Source of the DNA: Paenibacillus sp. BIC5C1
GTDB lineage: Bacteria > Bacillota > Bacilli > Paenibacillales > Paenibacillaceae
Reading direction: 5' to 3'
Assembly (NCBI RefSeq): GCF_032399705.1
Contig: NZ_CP135922.1
Coordinates: forward strand, 2,604,001-2,668,000
DNA: 64,000 bases
In this document: one piece after another, positions 33,739 to 42,615 of the stretch
Position numbering within the stretch: position 1 is the stretch's first letter
Layout: the number at the start of each line of letters is the position of its first letter
Made by a program: the position numbers and the translations under genes
The notes under the pieces: generated by a model
Database searches by the model: none
Seen by the model: only the letters and a program-made list of their open reading frames with translations
What the model was told of the DNA's origin: nothing

Positions 33739-34287
33739 ATGTTTCAGTTTCCCAAGTTAGAAACAAAAAGACTTGTATTAAGAGAATTAACAGAGAATGA
33801 TTCCACAGAACTATTTCAATTTTTTTCATTGGATGAAGTTACGAAGTATTATGATGTGGAGAGTTTTACAACCATTAAACAAGCAGAGGAATTAATTCAA
33901 AGATGGAGTGAAAGATTTGAAACAGGTCAAGCCATTCGTTGGGGAATCACTTTGAAGTCTGAAAACAAAGTAATCGGAACATGTGGCTTTCATGGCTGGA
34001 TGAAAAAACATTATAAAGCTGTCATTGGATATGAACTAACACCAGAATATTGGCATCAAGGTTTTATGACCGAGGTGGTTGAAAAGGTAATTGAATATGG
34101 CTTTAATACGCTTGGTTTAAACCGAATTGAAGCATTTGTAGAACCGGAAAATGTGGGATCAAGAAAGGTTCTTGAGAAAATCGGCTTCAGAGAAGAAGGC
34201 ATATTGAAGGAAAATTATTATTGGAAGAATCGATTTGTTGATAATGCCATTTATGCATTTCTCAAGAGTGATTATAAAGTTCATTAA
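33739..34287 (+). CDS. RimJ/RimL-type GNAT acetyltransferase
   Basis: 182 residues starting FPKLETKRLVLRELTEND, the standard RimJ opening. AVIGYELTPEYWHQGFMTEV is motif A with WHQGF for the usual xxGxG, and NRIEAFVEPENVGSRKVLEK gives motif B. AAGGAG lies before ATG 33739. Confidence 0.88.
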   Translation: MFQFPKLETKRLVLRELTENDSTELFQFFSLDEVTKYYDVESFTTIKQAEELIQRWSERFETGQAIRWGITLKSENKVIGTCGFHGWMKKHYKAVIGYELTPEYWHQGFMTEVVEKVIEYGFNTLGLNRIEAFVEPENVGSRKVLEKIGFREEGILKENYYWKNRFVDNAIYAFLKSDYKVH

Positions 34288-34312
34288 TAGCTAACGAAAG
34301 AAGGATAACCAG

Positions 34313-34831
34313 ATGATTACAATCAGATTTGTTTCAAATGAGGATATCCCACATATTCAATCTATAGCTCAAGAAACATGGAATTATACTTATAAAGAGA
34401 TATACTCCGAAGGCTACATACAAAATTTTCTAAGCAGAGCATATTCAGATGAGAATTTAAGTCGATCTGTCGCTAGAGATCTTCAAAGTGCCAAACGGAG
34501 TTTTTTAATAGCAGAATTTAATGGCAGAATCGTTGGCTATGCTCAAACAAGACAAGTCAAAGAAGAAGAATATGAATTACTAAGAATCTATATACGGCCA
34601 GAATATCACAAAATGGGAATAGGTAAAGAGTTTATTCAGAGATTCACTCAAATTTTAAAGCCAATAAATATACTGTTTGCCTGGGTAGGGAAAGAGAATC
34701 ATATAGGAAGGGCATTTTATGAGAAAAGTGGATTTAAAGAAATAGAAGAGATGATCGAAACCATAGAAGGGCACAGCAAAACGCAAGTTAAATATGAATT
34801 GGAAATCTCCAAGGGAAAGGTGGTTTCATAA
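34313..34831 (+). CDS. GNAT acetyltransferase
   Basis: 172 residues. LLRIYIRPEYHKMGIGKEFI (motif A, HKMGIG) and GRAFYEKSGFKEIEE at the end. Opening TIRFVSNEDIPHIQSIAQETWNYTY is common in this group. Its stop abuts the ATG of the kinase at 34832, so the two genes are one transcriptional unit. Confidence 0.87.
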   Translation: MITIRFVSNEDIPHIQSIAQETWNYTYKEIYSEGYIQNFLSRAYSDENLSRSVARDLQSAKRSFLIAEFNGRIVGYAQTRQVKEEEYELLRIYIRPEYHKMGIGKEFIQRFTQILKPINILFAWVGKENHIGRAFYEKSGFKEIEEMIETIEGHSKTQVKYELEISKGKVVS

Positions 34832-35356
34832 ATGTTTTTTCTTCAAATGTCGGGATTTCCTGGTTCCGGTAAGTCGACTCTTTCAAGACGGATAGCTAAA
34901 ATAACGGGTGCCATAATTATTGATCATGATATCTCCAAGTCTTCCATATTAAAATCTATTGGGGATAGTAATTTAGAATTAAAAGTTCTAGGTATGACTT
35001 CATATAATATTGATTGGGCGCTGATAGAGTTTTATCTCTCCCAAAGTTATGACGTAATATTCGACAGTCCATGCTTTTATTCCGAGATGATTGAAAGAGG
35101 TTCATCATTAAGTAAGAAGTATAATGCTAAATATAAGTACGTTGAATGTTACCTGAATGACTATCAGGAAATAAGTAAAAGATTACAAAATCGAGAACGG
35201 ATGATAAGTCAGATTTCGGGCACATCTGAAGAAGAGTTTGAAAATAATGTTAATGAAAGTAAGAGACCTAATGATATTCAATGTTTGCGTATTGATTCGT
35301 CACAACCTATAGAGAAATATTTAAATAATGTTTTAAATTATATTGATGAAGAATAA
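34832..35356 (+). CDS. P-loop kinase, AAA family
   Basis: 174 residues. Walker A GFPGSGKSTLS at residues 8-18, IIDHDISKSS (acceptor-binding Asp), VIFDSPCFY (Walker B-like) and RLQNRERM lid. Similar to gluconate-kinase/zeta-like small kinases. Starts directly after the stop of the GNAT; its ribosome site AAGGGAAAGG lies inside that gene. Confidence 0.8.
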   Translation: MFFLQMSGFPGSGKSTLSRRIAKITGAIIIDHDISKSSILKSIGDSNLELKVLGMTSYNIDWALIEFYLSQSYDVIFDSPCFYSEMIERGSSLSKKYNAKYKYVECYLNDYQEISKRLQNRERMISQISGTSEEEFENNVNESKRPNDIQCLRIDSSQPIEKYLNNVLNYIDEE

Positions 35357-35459
35357 GTAAAGTGTTGTGAAATCGAAGATCCAATGAGAAAAATGCAAAC
35401 GCTTTAAAACATTTCCCGACAGTCGTGATTCTAAGAATAAAGAAAGTAGGCTGAATTTG

Positions 35460-36299
35460 ATGGTGCATGACATCTTATTACATAAATTTCAATATAGTAC
35501 ACTGACTGAGCTTACCGGAGGTTACACCAACAGCAGTATTTTACTTGAGGGATCAGATCCCCTGGTCGTAGCAAAGATTTTCAATGCTCATAATCGTGAT
35601 GCGATAACAGAATTTAACTGTTTAACCCTATTGAATAATTCAGGTGTGTCGCCAAAGATTCATGATTTTTTTGAAGACAACGGTTCACAGTACATTATTA
35701 TGGACTACGTGCACGGAATTAACAGCCAGAGATTTCTTGATGATGGAGACTTTCATAGAGCTAAGGAAATCTACGAGTTGCTTGGAATTCATCTTGCAAA
35801 AGATATTCACTCATTAAAATGGAGAGATGGTGACCCTGACCTGCCAATCATAGAACTAATAAATATTGATATTGATGATCTTAACTATGTACCGAATAAT
35901 CAAAAGGAACAAGTAAAACAGATACTTAATGGATCAGTTATAGGGGAGAAAACCTTAATCCATGGAGATTATGGACCGCATAATGCAATTTTATCTAATA
36001 AATTAATATCTATTATTGATTGGGAGTGGGCAGGCTGGGGGAATCCACTGCAAGATGTCGCATGGGTAATATGGTTTGTACATTTACATTATCCAAACTT
36101 CTCTCGTGAGTTGTCTGAGATTTTTATTAATGCGTATAGTAAATTTTCAGATCTTAAGATTACAAATGAATTAGTGAAGGTATACTCAGTTTCAAGAGTA
36201 ATTAATGTTTTAGATCGGATAAAGTACACAAATGAAGAAGTGAAAAATGAATGGCTAAAAAGATTGGAATGGACATTGGAAACCAACTTTGTAGGATGA
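35460..36299 (+). CDS. Aminoglycoside phosphotransferase family protein
   Basis: 279 residues. LVVAKIF (ATP Lys), IIMDYVHG hinge, LIHGDYGPHNAIL catalytic loop and IIDWEWAGWGNP metal-binding Asp. ATG 35460 is adjacent to an in-frame TTG; ribosome site AGTAGGCTG is modest. It differs clearly from the phosphotransferases at 27496 and 43740, so these are separate captures rather than local copies. Confidence 0.86.
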   Translation: MVHDILLHKFQYSTLTELTGGYTNSSILLEGSDPLVVAKIFNAHNRDAITEFNCLTLLNNSGVSPKIHDFFEDNGSQYIIMDYVHGINSQRFLDDGDFHRAKEIYELLGIHLAKDIHSLKWRDGDPDLPIIELINIDIDDLNYVPNNQKEQVKQILNGSVIGEKTLIHGDYGPHNAILSNKLISIIDWEWAGWGNPLQDVAWVIWFVHLHYPNFSRELSEIFINAYSKFSDLKITNELVKVYSVSRVINVLDRIKYTNEEVKNEWLKRLEWTLETNFVG

Positions 36300-36319
36300 T
36301 TCGTGGATGAGGCACCCCT

Positions 36320-36360
36320 TTACATAACATCGTTTTTACACTTGTGCAGGACGATTTAAA
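36320..36360 (+). repeat. Possible degenerate attC-like element
   Basis: TTACATAACATCGTTTTTACA then CTTGTGCAGGACGATTTAAA. The ACATAAC left box is good, the right end is doubtful. It occupies the usual place after a stop codon. Confidence 0.28.
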
Positions 36361-36403
36361 ATTATTTTAAAACTAATATCCCAAGAGAGGACTAGATATA
36401 TCT

Positions 36404-36811
36404 ATGAATCCACCTAAGCATATCGTTTCAGCGGCAGCGATTGTGATGAATGAAAACAATGAAATTTTGCTAATTCGGGGACCTAGAAGAGGATGGGAAA
36501 TGCCTGGAGGGCAAGTGGAAGAAGGAGAATCCATACAAGATGCGGCAGTCAGGGAGACAAAAGAAGAATCGGGGATTGATATAGAGATTATTCGATTTTG
36601 TGGAATATTCCAGAATGTGAAGGGTTCAATCGTGAATACATTATTTTTAGCAAGACCGATTGGGGGAGAACCCCTAGTAACTAGTGAAAGCCTAGAAACA
36701 GGGTATTTTCCAATAGAAGAAGCATTAAATAAGGTGACTTGGAAGAATTTTAAACAGCGAATTGAATATTGTTTAAAGCCAGATTCGCAACCATTTTATA
36801 TTGAATTTTAA
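36404..36811 (+). CDS. Nudix hydrolase
   Basis: 135 residues. Nudix box GGQVEEGESIQDAAVRETKE with ESGI completing G-x5-E-x7-REUxEExGU. Opening HIVSAAAIVMNENNEILLIRGPRRGWEMPGG. It hydrolyses a nucleoside diphosphate linked to another group; substrate unknown. Paralogous to the Nudix at 39669, including the GIDIE-I-FCG-QN stretch after the box. No strong ribosome site: AGAGAGGACT is 15 nt from ATG. Confidence 0.88.
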   Translation: MNPPKHIVSAAAIVMNENNEILLIRGPRRGWEMPGGQVEEGESIQDAAVRETKEESGIDIEIIRFCGIFQNVKGSIVNTLFLARPIGGEPLVTSESLETGYFPIEEALNKVTWKNFKQRIEYCLKPDSQPFYIEF

Positions 36812-37066
36812 ACCTTCTAACACAAAAAAAGGAGATGGACCTATCTATTCTTATAGATCTCTAGTGAATGAAGACTTAAAAAGTATAAGTTCTTTTCCAC
36901 AGTCAAAGAACGAATTTAGATGAACAAAAAATAATAACTATACAAATGAAGTTAGAGATTTAGAATGCATTCAAGAAGAACGAAATCGCATTTTATACGT
37001 GTAATGTTGGGAACTAACATAGAAGCAAAACATTAAATTAGCTTTAATAACGGAGGATGATATGAA

Positions 37067-37540
37067 ATGGAAATCTCATTATCCAAAGCAGGTCTTAAAG
37101 AAGCTTCAATCATTCACGAAATGCAAATAAAAGCATTCATGCCTCTATTAAATAAATATAAAGACTATGAAACAAGCCCAGCAAATCAAACGGTAGAACA
37201 AATAGAAGATCGAATAAATCAAAGCTATACAGATTATTACCTAATAAGAGAAGCAAATATTCCTGTGGGAGCCATTCGAATAGTAAAAAAGGAGAATAAA
37301 ATCTATCGAGTAAGCCCTGTATTTATTTTACCCGACTATCAAGGGAGAGGGATTGCACAAAAAGTATTTTCAATGATTGAAGCTAGATATAGCGATGCAA
37401 CAATATGGGAGTTGGCTACAATCTCAGAAGAGAAGAGGAATTGTTACCTTTATGAAAAATTAGGATATAGGCAGAAGGGTGATACGAAACAAATTAACGA
37501 CAAAATGACAATTGTGATTTATGAAAAACGCATGATTTAG
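37067..37540 (+). CDS. GNAT acetyltransferase
   Basis: 157 residues. SPVFILPDYQGRGIAQKVF is motif A (QGRGIA), and NCYLYEKLGYRQKG is the C-terminal part. CGGAGGATGATATGAA precedes ATG 37067. The 255-bp stretch before it (36812-37066) shows no gene or clear element. Confidence 0.86.
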   Translation: MEISLSKAGLKEASIIHEMQIKAFMPLLNKYKDYETSPANQTVEQIEDRINQSYTDYYLIREANIPVGAIRIVKKENKIYRVSPVFILPDYQGRGIAQKVFSMIEARYSDATIWELATISEEKRNCYLYEKLGYRQKGDTKQINDKMTIVIYEKRMI

Positions 37541-37651
37541 GTAATCAAAAAAAACTCAAACACTATAGTTCACAACATTAAAGCAGATGAGCAAATTTAG
37601 AACGTCCATTGAGTTATAAAGAAAATTTGAAACTAATAAAGGACTGATTGC

Positions 37652-37990
37652 ATGTGCTATGTTAATTCAAGAGCTATCATTCAAAGATCTGGTAACGAAG
37701 CAACGGAGATTGTCACACAAAGAAGAACAAAGACGGACTCTTCTTTTCAGTTTGAACTTCCTGGAGGTAGAATTGAACCGTTTGAATCGTTGGTCCAAGC
37801 TCTGGTAAGAGAGGTTAAAGAAGAAACTGGATTAGATGTTTATGAAATTGAAGGAACTGAAACAAGAATTGATACAACTGGAATAAATCCTGAATTTGAA
37901 GTGGAATGTCTTAGACCATTCGCTGCTTATCAAACCATTAAGGGGCCGATTTTTCCGATGTTGATCGTGCTGGAATTAAGTATTACCTGA
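37652..37990 (+). CDS. Nudix hydrolase, short at the C-terminus
   Basis: 112 residues. Nudix box GGRIEPFESLVQALVREVKE with ETGL. The N-terminal IVTQRRTKTDSSFQFELPGG is normal. The protein stops soon after QTIKGPIFPM, where relatives run on for about 30-40 residues, so the end may be lost by a frameshift or deletion near 37960. Activity is uncertain. Confidence 0.72.
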   Translation: MCYVNSRAIIQRSGNEATEIVTQRRTKTDSSFQFELPGGRIEPFESLVQALVREVKEETGLDVYEIEGTETRIDTTGINPEFEVECLRPFAAYQTIKGPIFPMLIVLELSIT

Positions 37991-38021
37991 ATCATCAAGG
38001 ATTTTGAGAGGAGCTGGATTG

Positions 38022-38444
38022 ATGGATTTTATATATGGAGAATACCTTATCAGTGATAACAAAGAACTTATGGACATCCATGCGGTAAAGGGTTTTTTAT
38101 ATAGAAGCTATTGGGCCAATAAGAGATCCGATGAAAAAATTGAAAAGTCTATCCATTCTTCAATATGTTTTGGGATTTATAAAGAAGAAATTCAAGTTGG
38201 TTTTGCAAGGATTGTCACAGATGATGCGACAATGTATTGGCTTTGTGATGTTTTTATTCATGAGGAATATAGGGGCCAGGGACTTGGTAAGAAACTGATT
38301 GAAGTGATTACACAATCGGAGCGCTTTAAAGATTTAATGGGGTTACTCGGAACATTAGATGCACATGAATTATATGAACAATATCAATTTAATAGAAATA
38401 GTGAACGCTTCATGATAAGACTTCCTGATTATTTGAGGGCGTGA
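38022..38444 (+). CDS. GNAT acetyltransferase
   Basis: 140 residues. LCDVFIHEEYRGQGLGKKLI is motif A (RGQGLG), preceded by the common FGIYKEEIQVGFARIVTD strand. GAGAGGAGC lies before ATG 38022. It overlaps the following membrane-protein gene by one base (TGATG). Confidence 0.87.
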   Translation: MDFIYGEYLISDNKELMDIHAVKGFLYRSYWANKRSDEKIEKSIHSSICFGIYKEEIQVGFARIVTDDATMYWLCDVFIHEEYRGQGLGKKLIEVITQSERFKDLMGLLGTLDAHELYEQYQFNRNSERFMIRLPDYLRA

Positions 38445-38674
38445 TGACTTTGAAGAGAGCTGTTAATTTTCTTTCTTTGATCATCGGAATAGTTTTTATA
38501 GCCCTTGGAGTAATACCAGCTATTTTTGACTATCCCTACAGTGATGAACAAAACTCCGGGCCGGCAAGCTTTTGGGAACTGATTCTAATCACTAGTTACG
38601 AACAATGGATATTGTTTCTGATTGTTGGTCTGATATTAAGTCTGTTTAACGTGTTACAACTACGAAAGATATGA
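38444..38674 (+). CDS. Small two-helix membrane protein
   Basis: 76 residues, two hydrophobic segments (about 7-27 and 48-70). No family recognised. Start ATG 38444 overlaps the stop of the preceding GNAT, so they are translationally coupled. Confidence 0.6.
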   Translation: MTLKRAVNFLSLIIGIVFIALGVIPAIFDYPYSDEQNSGPASFWELILITSYEQWILFLIVGLILSLFNVLQLRKI

Positions 38675-38688
38675 AGGAGGATTCATCA

Positions 38689-39111
38689 ATGTACAAACTT
38701 AAAACAAAAGAAACAGACAACAGCGTCATTGAATTTATTGAAAGTGTTGATAGTCCCAAAAAACGTGAAGACGCGTACCAACTATTGGATATTTTCACTG
38801 AAACAACAGGGTATAAAGCAAAGATGTGGGGACCGAGTATTATTGGATTCGGCTCCTATCATTATAAATATGAATCTGGTCATGAAGGTGACGCACCACT
38901 GGTGGGCTTTTCTCCTCGAAAAGCAAAAATCAGTTTGTATTTTGCGACAGGTGATGCAGAGCGAGAGAATCTGTTAAAAGACTTTGGAAAACATACGACA
39001 GGAAAAGCATGTGTATACGTCAATAAAGTTGCAGATATCAATCTAGATGTTTTACAAGCGTTGATCAACCAATCTATCAGGTTTTTGAAAGAAACCTATC
39101 CGAATCATTAA
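38689..39111 (+). CDS. DUF1801 family protein
   Basis: 140 residues with the DUF1801 core: KMWGPSIIGFGSYHYKYESG and LVGFSPRKAKISLYF. The fold is a small alpha/beta domain (YdhG-like) of unknown function. ATG 38689 follows AAGGAGG; the ATG at 38671 is upstream of that site. Confidence 0.88.
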   Translation: MYKLKTKETDNSVIEFIESVDSPKKREDAYQLLDIFTETTGYKAKMWGPSIIGFGSYHYKYESGHEGDAPLVGFSPRKAKISLYFATGDAERENLLKDFGKHTTGKACVYVNKVADINLDVLQALINQSIRFLKETYPNH

Positions 39112-39144
39112 TTCCTGTTCACTGTTATTATTGGAGGTCACGTG

Positions 39145-39575
39145 ATGAAAGAAGAAAACATTTATGTACGATGGGCGAACGAAAATGATGCAGAGGAGCT
39201 ACTAAAGCTCAATGATGCTTTTAATGGAGTAGGTACAACCATGGAAGACGTAAAAGAGAGCCTTGAGTTATCTAATGAGTTGATTGCTCTAGCTGTGATT
39301 GAGGATCAGGCAGTTGGATTTGCTTGTGCTCAATATTTTAAATCTTTTTGTTACCGTGGACTCCAGGGAGAAATCACAGAAATGTACATTACCGAAGTTG
39401 CCCGGAGAAGAGGATTAGCTCGTTGCTAATTGCTTTTATAGAGGAGGAACTTAGAGAAAGAAGTGTTACCAGTATAAAGATCCTGACAGGCCAAAGAAAT
39501 GAAATAGCTATAAAGACATACGAAAAATCAAACTGTACAAGAACGGAAGAAGTGTTGCTACAAAAGAAACTATAA
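39145..39575 (+). pseudogene. GNAT acetyltransferase with one frameshift
   Basis: The first frame gives YVRWANENDAEELLKLNDAF to motif A EMYITEVARRRGLA, then stops at 39427-39429. The next frame continues SLLIAFIEEELRERSVTSIK and KTYEKSNCTRTEEVLLQKKL to 39575. One missing base near 39418 (between GGATTAGC and TCGTTG) would give a normal GNAT of about 143 residues. TTGGAGG is the ribosome site. Disrupted or a sequencing error. Confidence 0.75.
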
Positions 39576-39668
39576 AACACAAAGATATTGGATGATGATC
39601 TAGAGGGAATTTAAATATGGATTAGATATGGGGCGATGAAATCTAAATCTTGAGAAGGAGGACTTAAA

Positions 39669-40070
39669 ATGAAATTTATTGTGTCTGCAAGTGTGATTGT
39701 CCTTAATGAGAACGATGAAATCTTACTTATGAAGGGACGAAGAGGCTGGGAAATGCCTCAAGGCTGTGTGGAAGAAGGCGAGACCATCACACAAGCTGCT
39801 ATTCGAGAGGTGAGGGAAGAAACTGGCATTGATATTGAACTTATTAAGTTTTGTGGCCTTTATCAAAATACTATGCGAGGAGTATGTAACAATATATTCA
39901 CTGGAAAACCGATTGGAGGAACGCTAACTACAAGTATTGAAAGTGATGAGGTTGGTTTTTTTACACTAGAACAAGCCAATGAAATGATAACCTGGGGGAA
40001 TTTTAAGGAGAGAATTCACAAAGCATTGGATGAGAGCGCTCATCCCATTTTAGTTGAGTTCTCTGAATAA
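39669..40070 (+). CDS. Nudix hydrolase
   Basis: 133 residues. Nudix box GCVEEGETITQAAIREVREE with TGI; the usual PGG before it is PQG. It shares with the Nudix at 36404 the strand pattern WEMP-G-VEEGE, GIDIELIKFCG and a closing W-NFK-RI, so the two are paralogues. AAGGAGGACTT before ATG 39669. The next Nudix starts 4 bp after its stop. Confidence 0.88.
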   Translation: MKFIVSASVIVLNENDEILLMKGRRGWEMPQGCVEEGETITQAAIREVREETGIDIELIKFCGLYQNTMRGVCNNIFTGKPIGGTLTTSIESDEVGFFTLEQANEMITWGNFKERIHKALDESAHPILVEFSE

Positions 40071-40073
40071 CAT

Positions 40074-40526
40074 ATGGGTGAAAGTATCTTGAAAAACAAC
40101 ATTGTTGTTGTGGTTAAGGGAGTCATTGAAAATAAAGGTAGGGTACTGATATTAAAACGTTCTGGTGCAGATGAAGTTTCGGCGGGAAGCTGGGAAACAG
40201 TTGGTGGAAAGATCGATTTTGGAGAAGAATTAGAGGAAGCTTTGGCTCGTGAAGTGAAAGAAGAAGCAGGAATTAATGTGAGTGTTGAGAAGTTACTATT
40301 TGCTACTACTTTTTTTACGGATCCGCATAGACAGATCGTATTACTGACATATTTGTGCAGAGCAATAGATGATCAAGTGATACTTTCAGAAGAACATAGC
40401 GAATATATGTGGGCAACCCGATCAGAGTTATATGACTATTTACCACAGACTATTTTAAATGATTTTAAAAAATATAACGTAATCGATACCGTTGAAATCA
40501 TAGCTGAACAATATGATCTCAAGTAA
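40074..40526 (+). CDS. Nudix hydrolase
   Basis: 150 residues. GGKIDFGEELEEALAREVKE with EAGI. This one belongs to the MutT/ADP-ribose-like branch (VLILKRSGADEVSAGSWETVGG) and is not a close relative of its neighbour. No clear ribosome site, so translation is probably coupled to the preceding Nudix. Confidence 0.86.
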   Translation: MGESILKNNIVVVVKGVIENKGRVLILKRSGADEVSAGSWETVGGKIDFGEELEEALAREVKEEAGINVSVEKLLFATTFFTDPHRQIVLLTYLCRAIDDQVILSEEHSEYMWATRSELYDYLPQTILNDFKKYNVIDTVEIIAEQYDLK

Positions 40527-40579
40527 CTCATTAATCTACTCCAACGAAATATATTTCGGCAAACGAAAGGGATATTTGA

Positions 40580-41041
40580 ATGAACCCAATTACTATAGAA
40601 CCAATCGATAAAACGAATTGGGAAGAGGCGATCGCGATCTCTGTACTTGAAACGCAAGTAAATCTTGTACCGACGGTCATCGAATCTTTAGCATATGCCT
40701 ACGTGAAGCCTTGGGATGCAGCTTTTGATCCATATCTTTTGCGTGAAGGCAATAAAGCTTTCGGTTTTTTCTATTTATCCTACACACCAGCAAGTACGGA
40801 TAATTATTGGATTGGAGGATTTCAAATAGATAAGGACTATCAAGGAAAAGGATTAGGAAGTCAGTCACTTTATACGATACTTGATTGTATCCAGAACAAA
40901 CATCCACAATGCCAAATCATCTCACTAACCGTAGAAAAAAATAATGCTCTTGCAAGAATATTATATGAGAAGATCGGATTTATTAATCAGGAAATGGAAA
41001 ATCAGGATGGTGAAGTAATATATAAAATGAAATTGAAATAA
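40580..41041 (+). CDS. GNAT acetyltransferase, BltD/spermidine-acetyltransferase-like
   Basis: 153 residues. It opens with TIEPIDKTNWEEAIAI-VLETQ, and has YWIGGFQIDKDYQGKGLGSQ (motif A) and NALARILYEKIGF. The N-x-x-VP-x-x-x-SLA pattern is shared with B. subtilis BltD-type polyamine acetyltransferases and with the gene at 44576. A polyamine substrate is an inference. Confidence 0.84.
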   Translation: MNPITIEPIDKTNWEEAIAISVLETQVNLVPTVIESLAYAYVKPWDAAFDPYLLREGNKAFGFFYLSYTPASTDNYWIGGFQIDKDYQGKGLGSQSLYTILDCIQNKHPQCQIISLTVEKNNALARILYEKIGFINQEMENQDGEVIYKMKLK

Positions 41042-41101
41042 GTAGAAATCTGTCATTTTGAAGGTGCAATGATCCATTTTAATAAAAAAGGTGGGGATAG
41101 C

Positions 41102-41656
41102 ATGGTGTACGACGATCGCAATAAAACGATGACCACAGAGAGGTTGCTGTTAAGATTATTTACGGAAGCAGATGCTGAAACCGTTACCAGACTATGTAAT
41201 GACTACTACATTTATAAGAGCACACTCACATTACCTTACCCATATACATTAGAATGTGCAGTGTCTTGGATAGAGCACCATAAGGAAAATTTCAATGCAG
41301 ATAAATTATATGAATTTGCTATTTGTGATAGGGAAACAGGTGATTTATACGGGGCAATAGCATTATCTAATCAACAACGTTACGATAACGGTGAGTTATC
41401 TTATTGGATAGGTCAGCCGTTTTGGGGAAAAGGTTATGCAACGGAAGCAGCTAAAGCCATGTTAGACTTCGCTTTTGATGTAAAAAAGTATCATAAGGTA
41501 TACGCGCGACACTTTGCTTCTAACCCGGCGTCCGGACAAGTTATACAGAAAATTGGCATGATACAAGAAGGAGTACTGATGGATCATGTCAAGAAAGAAG
41601 ACCGGTATGAAGATCTGATTTACTACGGAGTAGTGAGAAATAAGGTGAAAGAATAA
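41102..41656 (+). CDS. RimJ/RimL-type GNAT acetyltransferase
   Basis: 184 residues: TTERLLLRLFTEADAETVTR opening, LSYWIGQPFWGKGYATEAAK motif A, and ASNPASGQVIQKIGMIQEG. AAGGTGGGG precedes ATG 41102; the frame from 41069 lacks a site. Confidence 0.87.
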   Translation: MVYDDRNKTMTTERLLLRLFTEADAETVTRLCNDYYIYKSTLTLPYPYTLECAVSWIEHHKENFNADKLYEFAICDRETGDLYGAIALSNQQRYDNGELSYWIGQPFWGKGYATEAAKAMLDFAFDVKKYHKVYARHFASNPASGQVIQKIGMIQEGVLMDHVKKEDRYEDLIYYGVVRNKVKE

Positions 41657-41685
41657 ATTTCAAACCCGACGTGGAGGAATACATA

Positions 41686-42570
41686 TTGAAAATTAAACCG
41701 GGTAAAAAAGTTTTACTTTCGTGGATGGATTGTTATGTACCGGAAAAAGATTTGTTTTTCCTATCAAAAGAACATCTTGATTATGAATTTGACTTTACCG
41801 ATGTACTCTTAATGCCAAAAGAGGAGTTCTATAACCACAGCACTTATAGGCAAGTGAATTATGTGAATGGTTATGAGTATTGGAATATAAAGAACGTTGA
41901 TTATGTAATCATTGCTGAAAAAGAATGGATAGAAACCATTCCTGAGGAACAGAAACGATTTTTATTAAAAGCACAAGTGCAAAGTGGAAGAGGGCTTGTT
42001 TTCCCTGTTTCATTTGTAGATGATTTGGCAGAAATACCTGCAAGCTATTTGATGGATGGGCACGTTATCCTTCAGCGCTTCATGTGGGAAAAGCTGAACA
42101 AATCATGTAAAGAACAGATACTTACGACATTGGTTTATGAATGGTGGGATAAAGGGGAATGTGAGAAGCAACCGGAGTCGCTACCTGGTTTTCTAAAACC
42201 ATATGCCAATTCGTTTGCTACTTCCCAAGGAGCAAATTGCCTCGCAGCAGTTTTGTTTGCAATCTCCAAAGGGAAACAGAAATGGTTTATCTATGAATGG
42301 GTACATCAAAAAACGTTTCTTGAGAAATTAAAACAGTATCATTATGAGGAGTTATTAACTGACGAACTACATCAAGAGGACATTGTTATATGGACAGATG
42401 AGAATGGGATCATTCAACATGCAGCATATCATCTGGGAGAAGAACTATATTTCAATAAAGATGGGCAAACGATGTTCAACCCGTGGAAGATACTCACTAA
42501 AGAGCAGCTGTATAACGAGTGGGAGCATCTAACCATTGTAAAGTATAGGCCATGTAATGAAGTATTTTGA
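41686..42570 (+). CDS. Hypothetical protein with possible NlpC/P60-like fold
   Basis: 294 residues. No signal peptide. In the C-terminal half a Cys in FATSQGANCLAAVLFA and a His in GIIQHAAYHLGEELYF are spaced like the Cys-His pair of papain-like NlpC/P60 enzymes, followed by a KDG-x-x-MFNPW strand. This is inference from pattern only. The start is put at TTG 41686, because GTGGAGG at 41671-41677 reads as its ribosome site; GTG 41671 is the alternative. Confidence 0.58.
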   Translation: MKIKPGKKVLLSWMDCYVPEKDLFFLSKEHLDYEFDFTDVLLMPKEEFYNHSTYRQVNYVNGYEYWNIKNVDYVIIAEKEWIETIPEEQKRFLLKAQVQSGRGLVFPVSFVDDLAEIPASYLMDGHVILQRFMWEKLNKSCKEQILTTLVYEWWDKGECEKQPESLPGFLKPYANSFATSQGANCLAAVLFAISKGKQKWFIYEWVHQKTFLEKLKQYHYEELLTDELHQEDIVIWTDENGIIQHAAYHLGEELYFNKDGQTMFNPWKILTKEQLYNEWEHLTIVKYRPCNEVF

Positions 42571-42615
42571 TGGGAATTAAAACGAAGTTCCCGTACTTTT
42601 ATTGGAGAGGATAAT

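Noticed and set aside
35394..35407. TGCAAACGCTTTAA as a second cre site before a phosphotransferase gene
   Set aside because: Two departures from consensus and no metabolic context.
37560..37620. TTCACAACATTAAAGC ... TTTAGAACGTCCATTGAG between GNAT and Nudix as another attC-like site
   Set aside because: Only short scattered matches to the boxes, no inverted inner pair; could be chance in AT-rich DNA.
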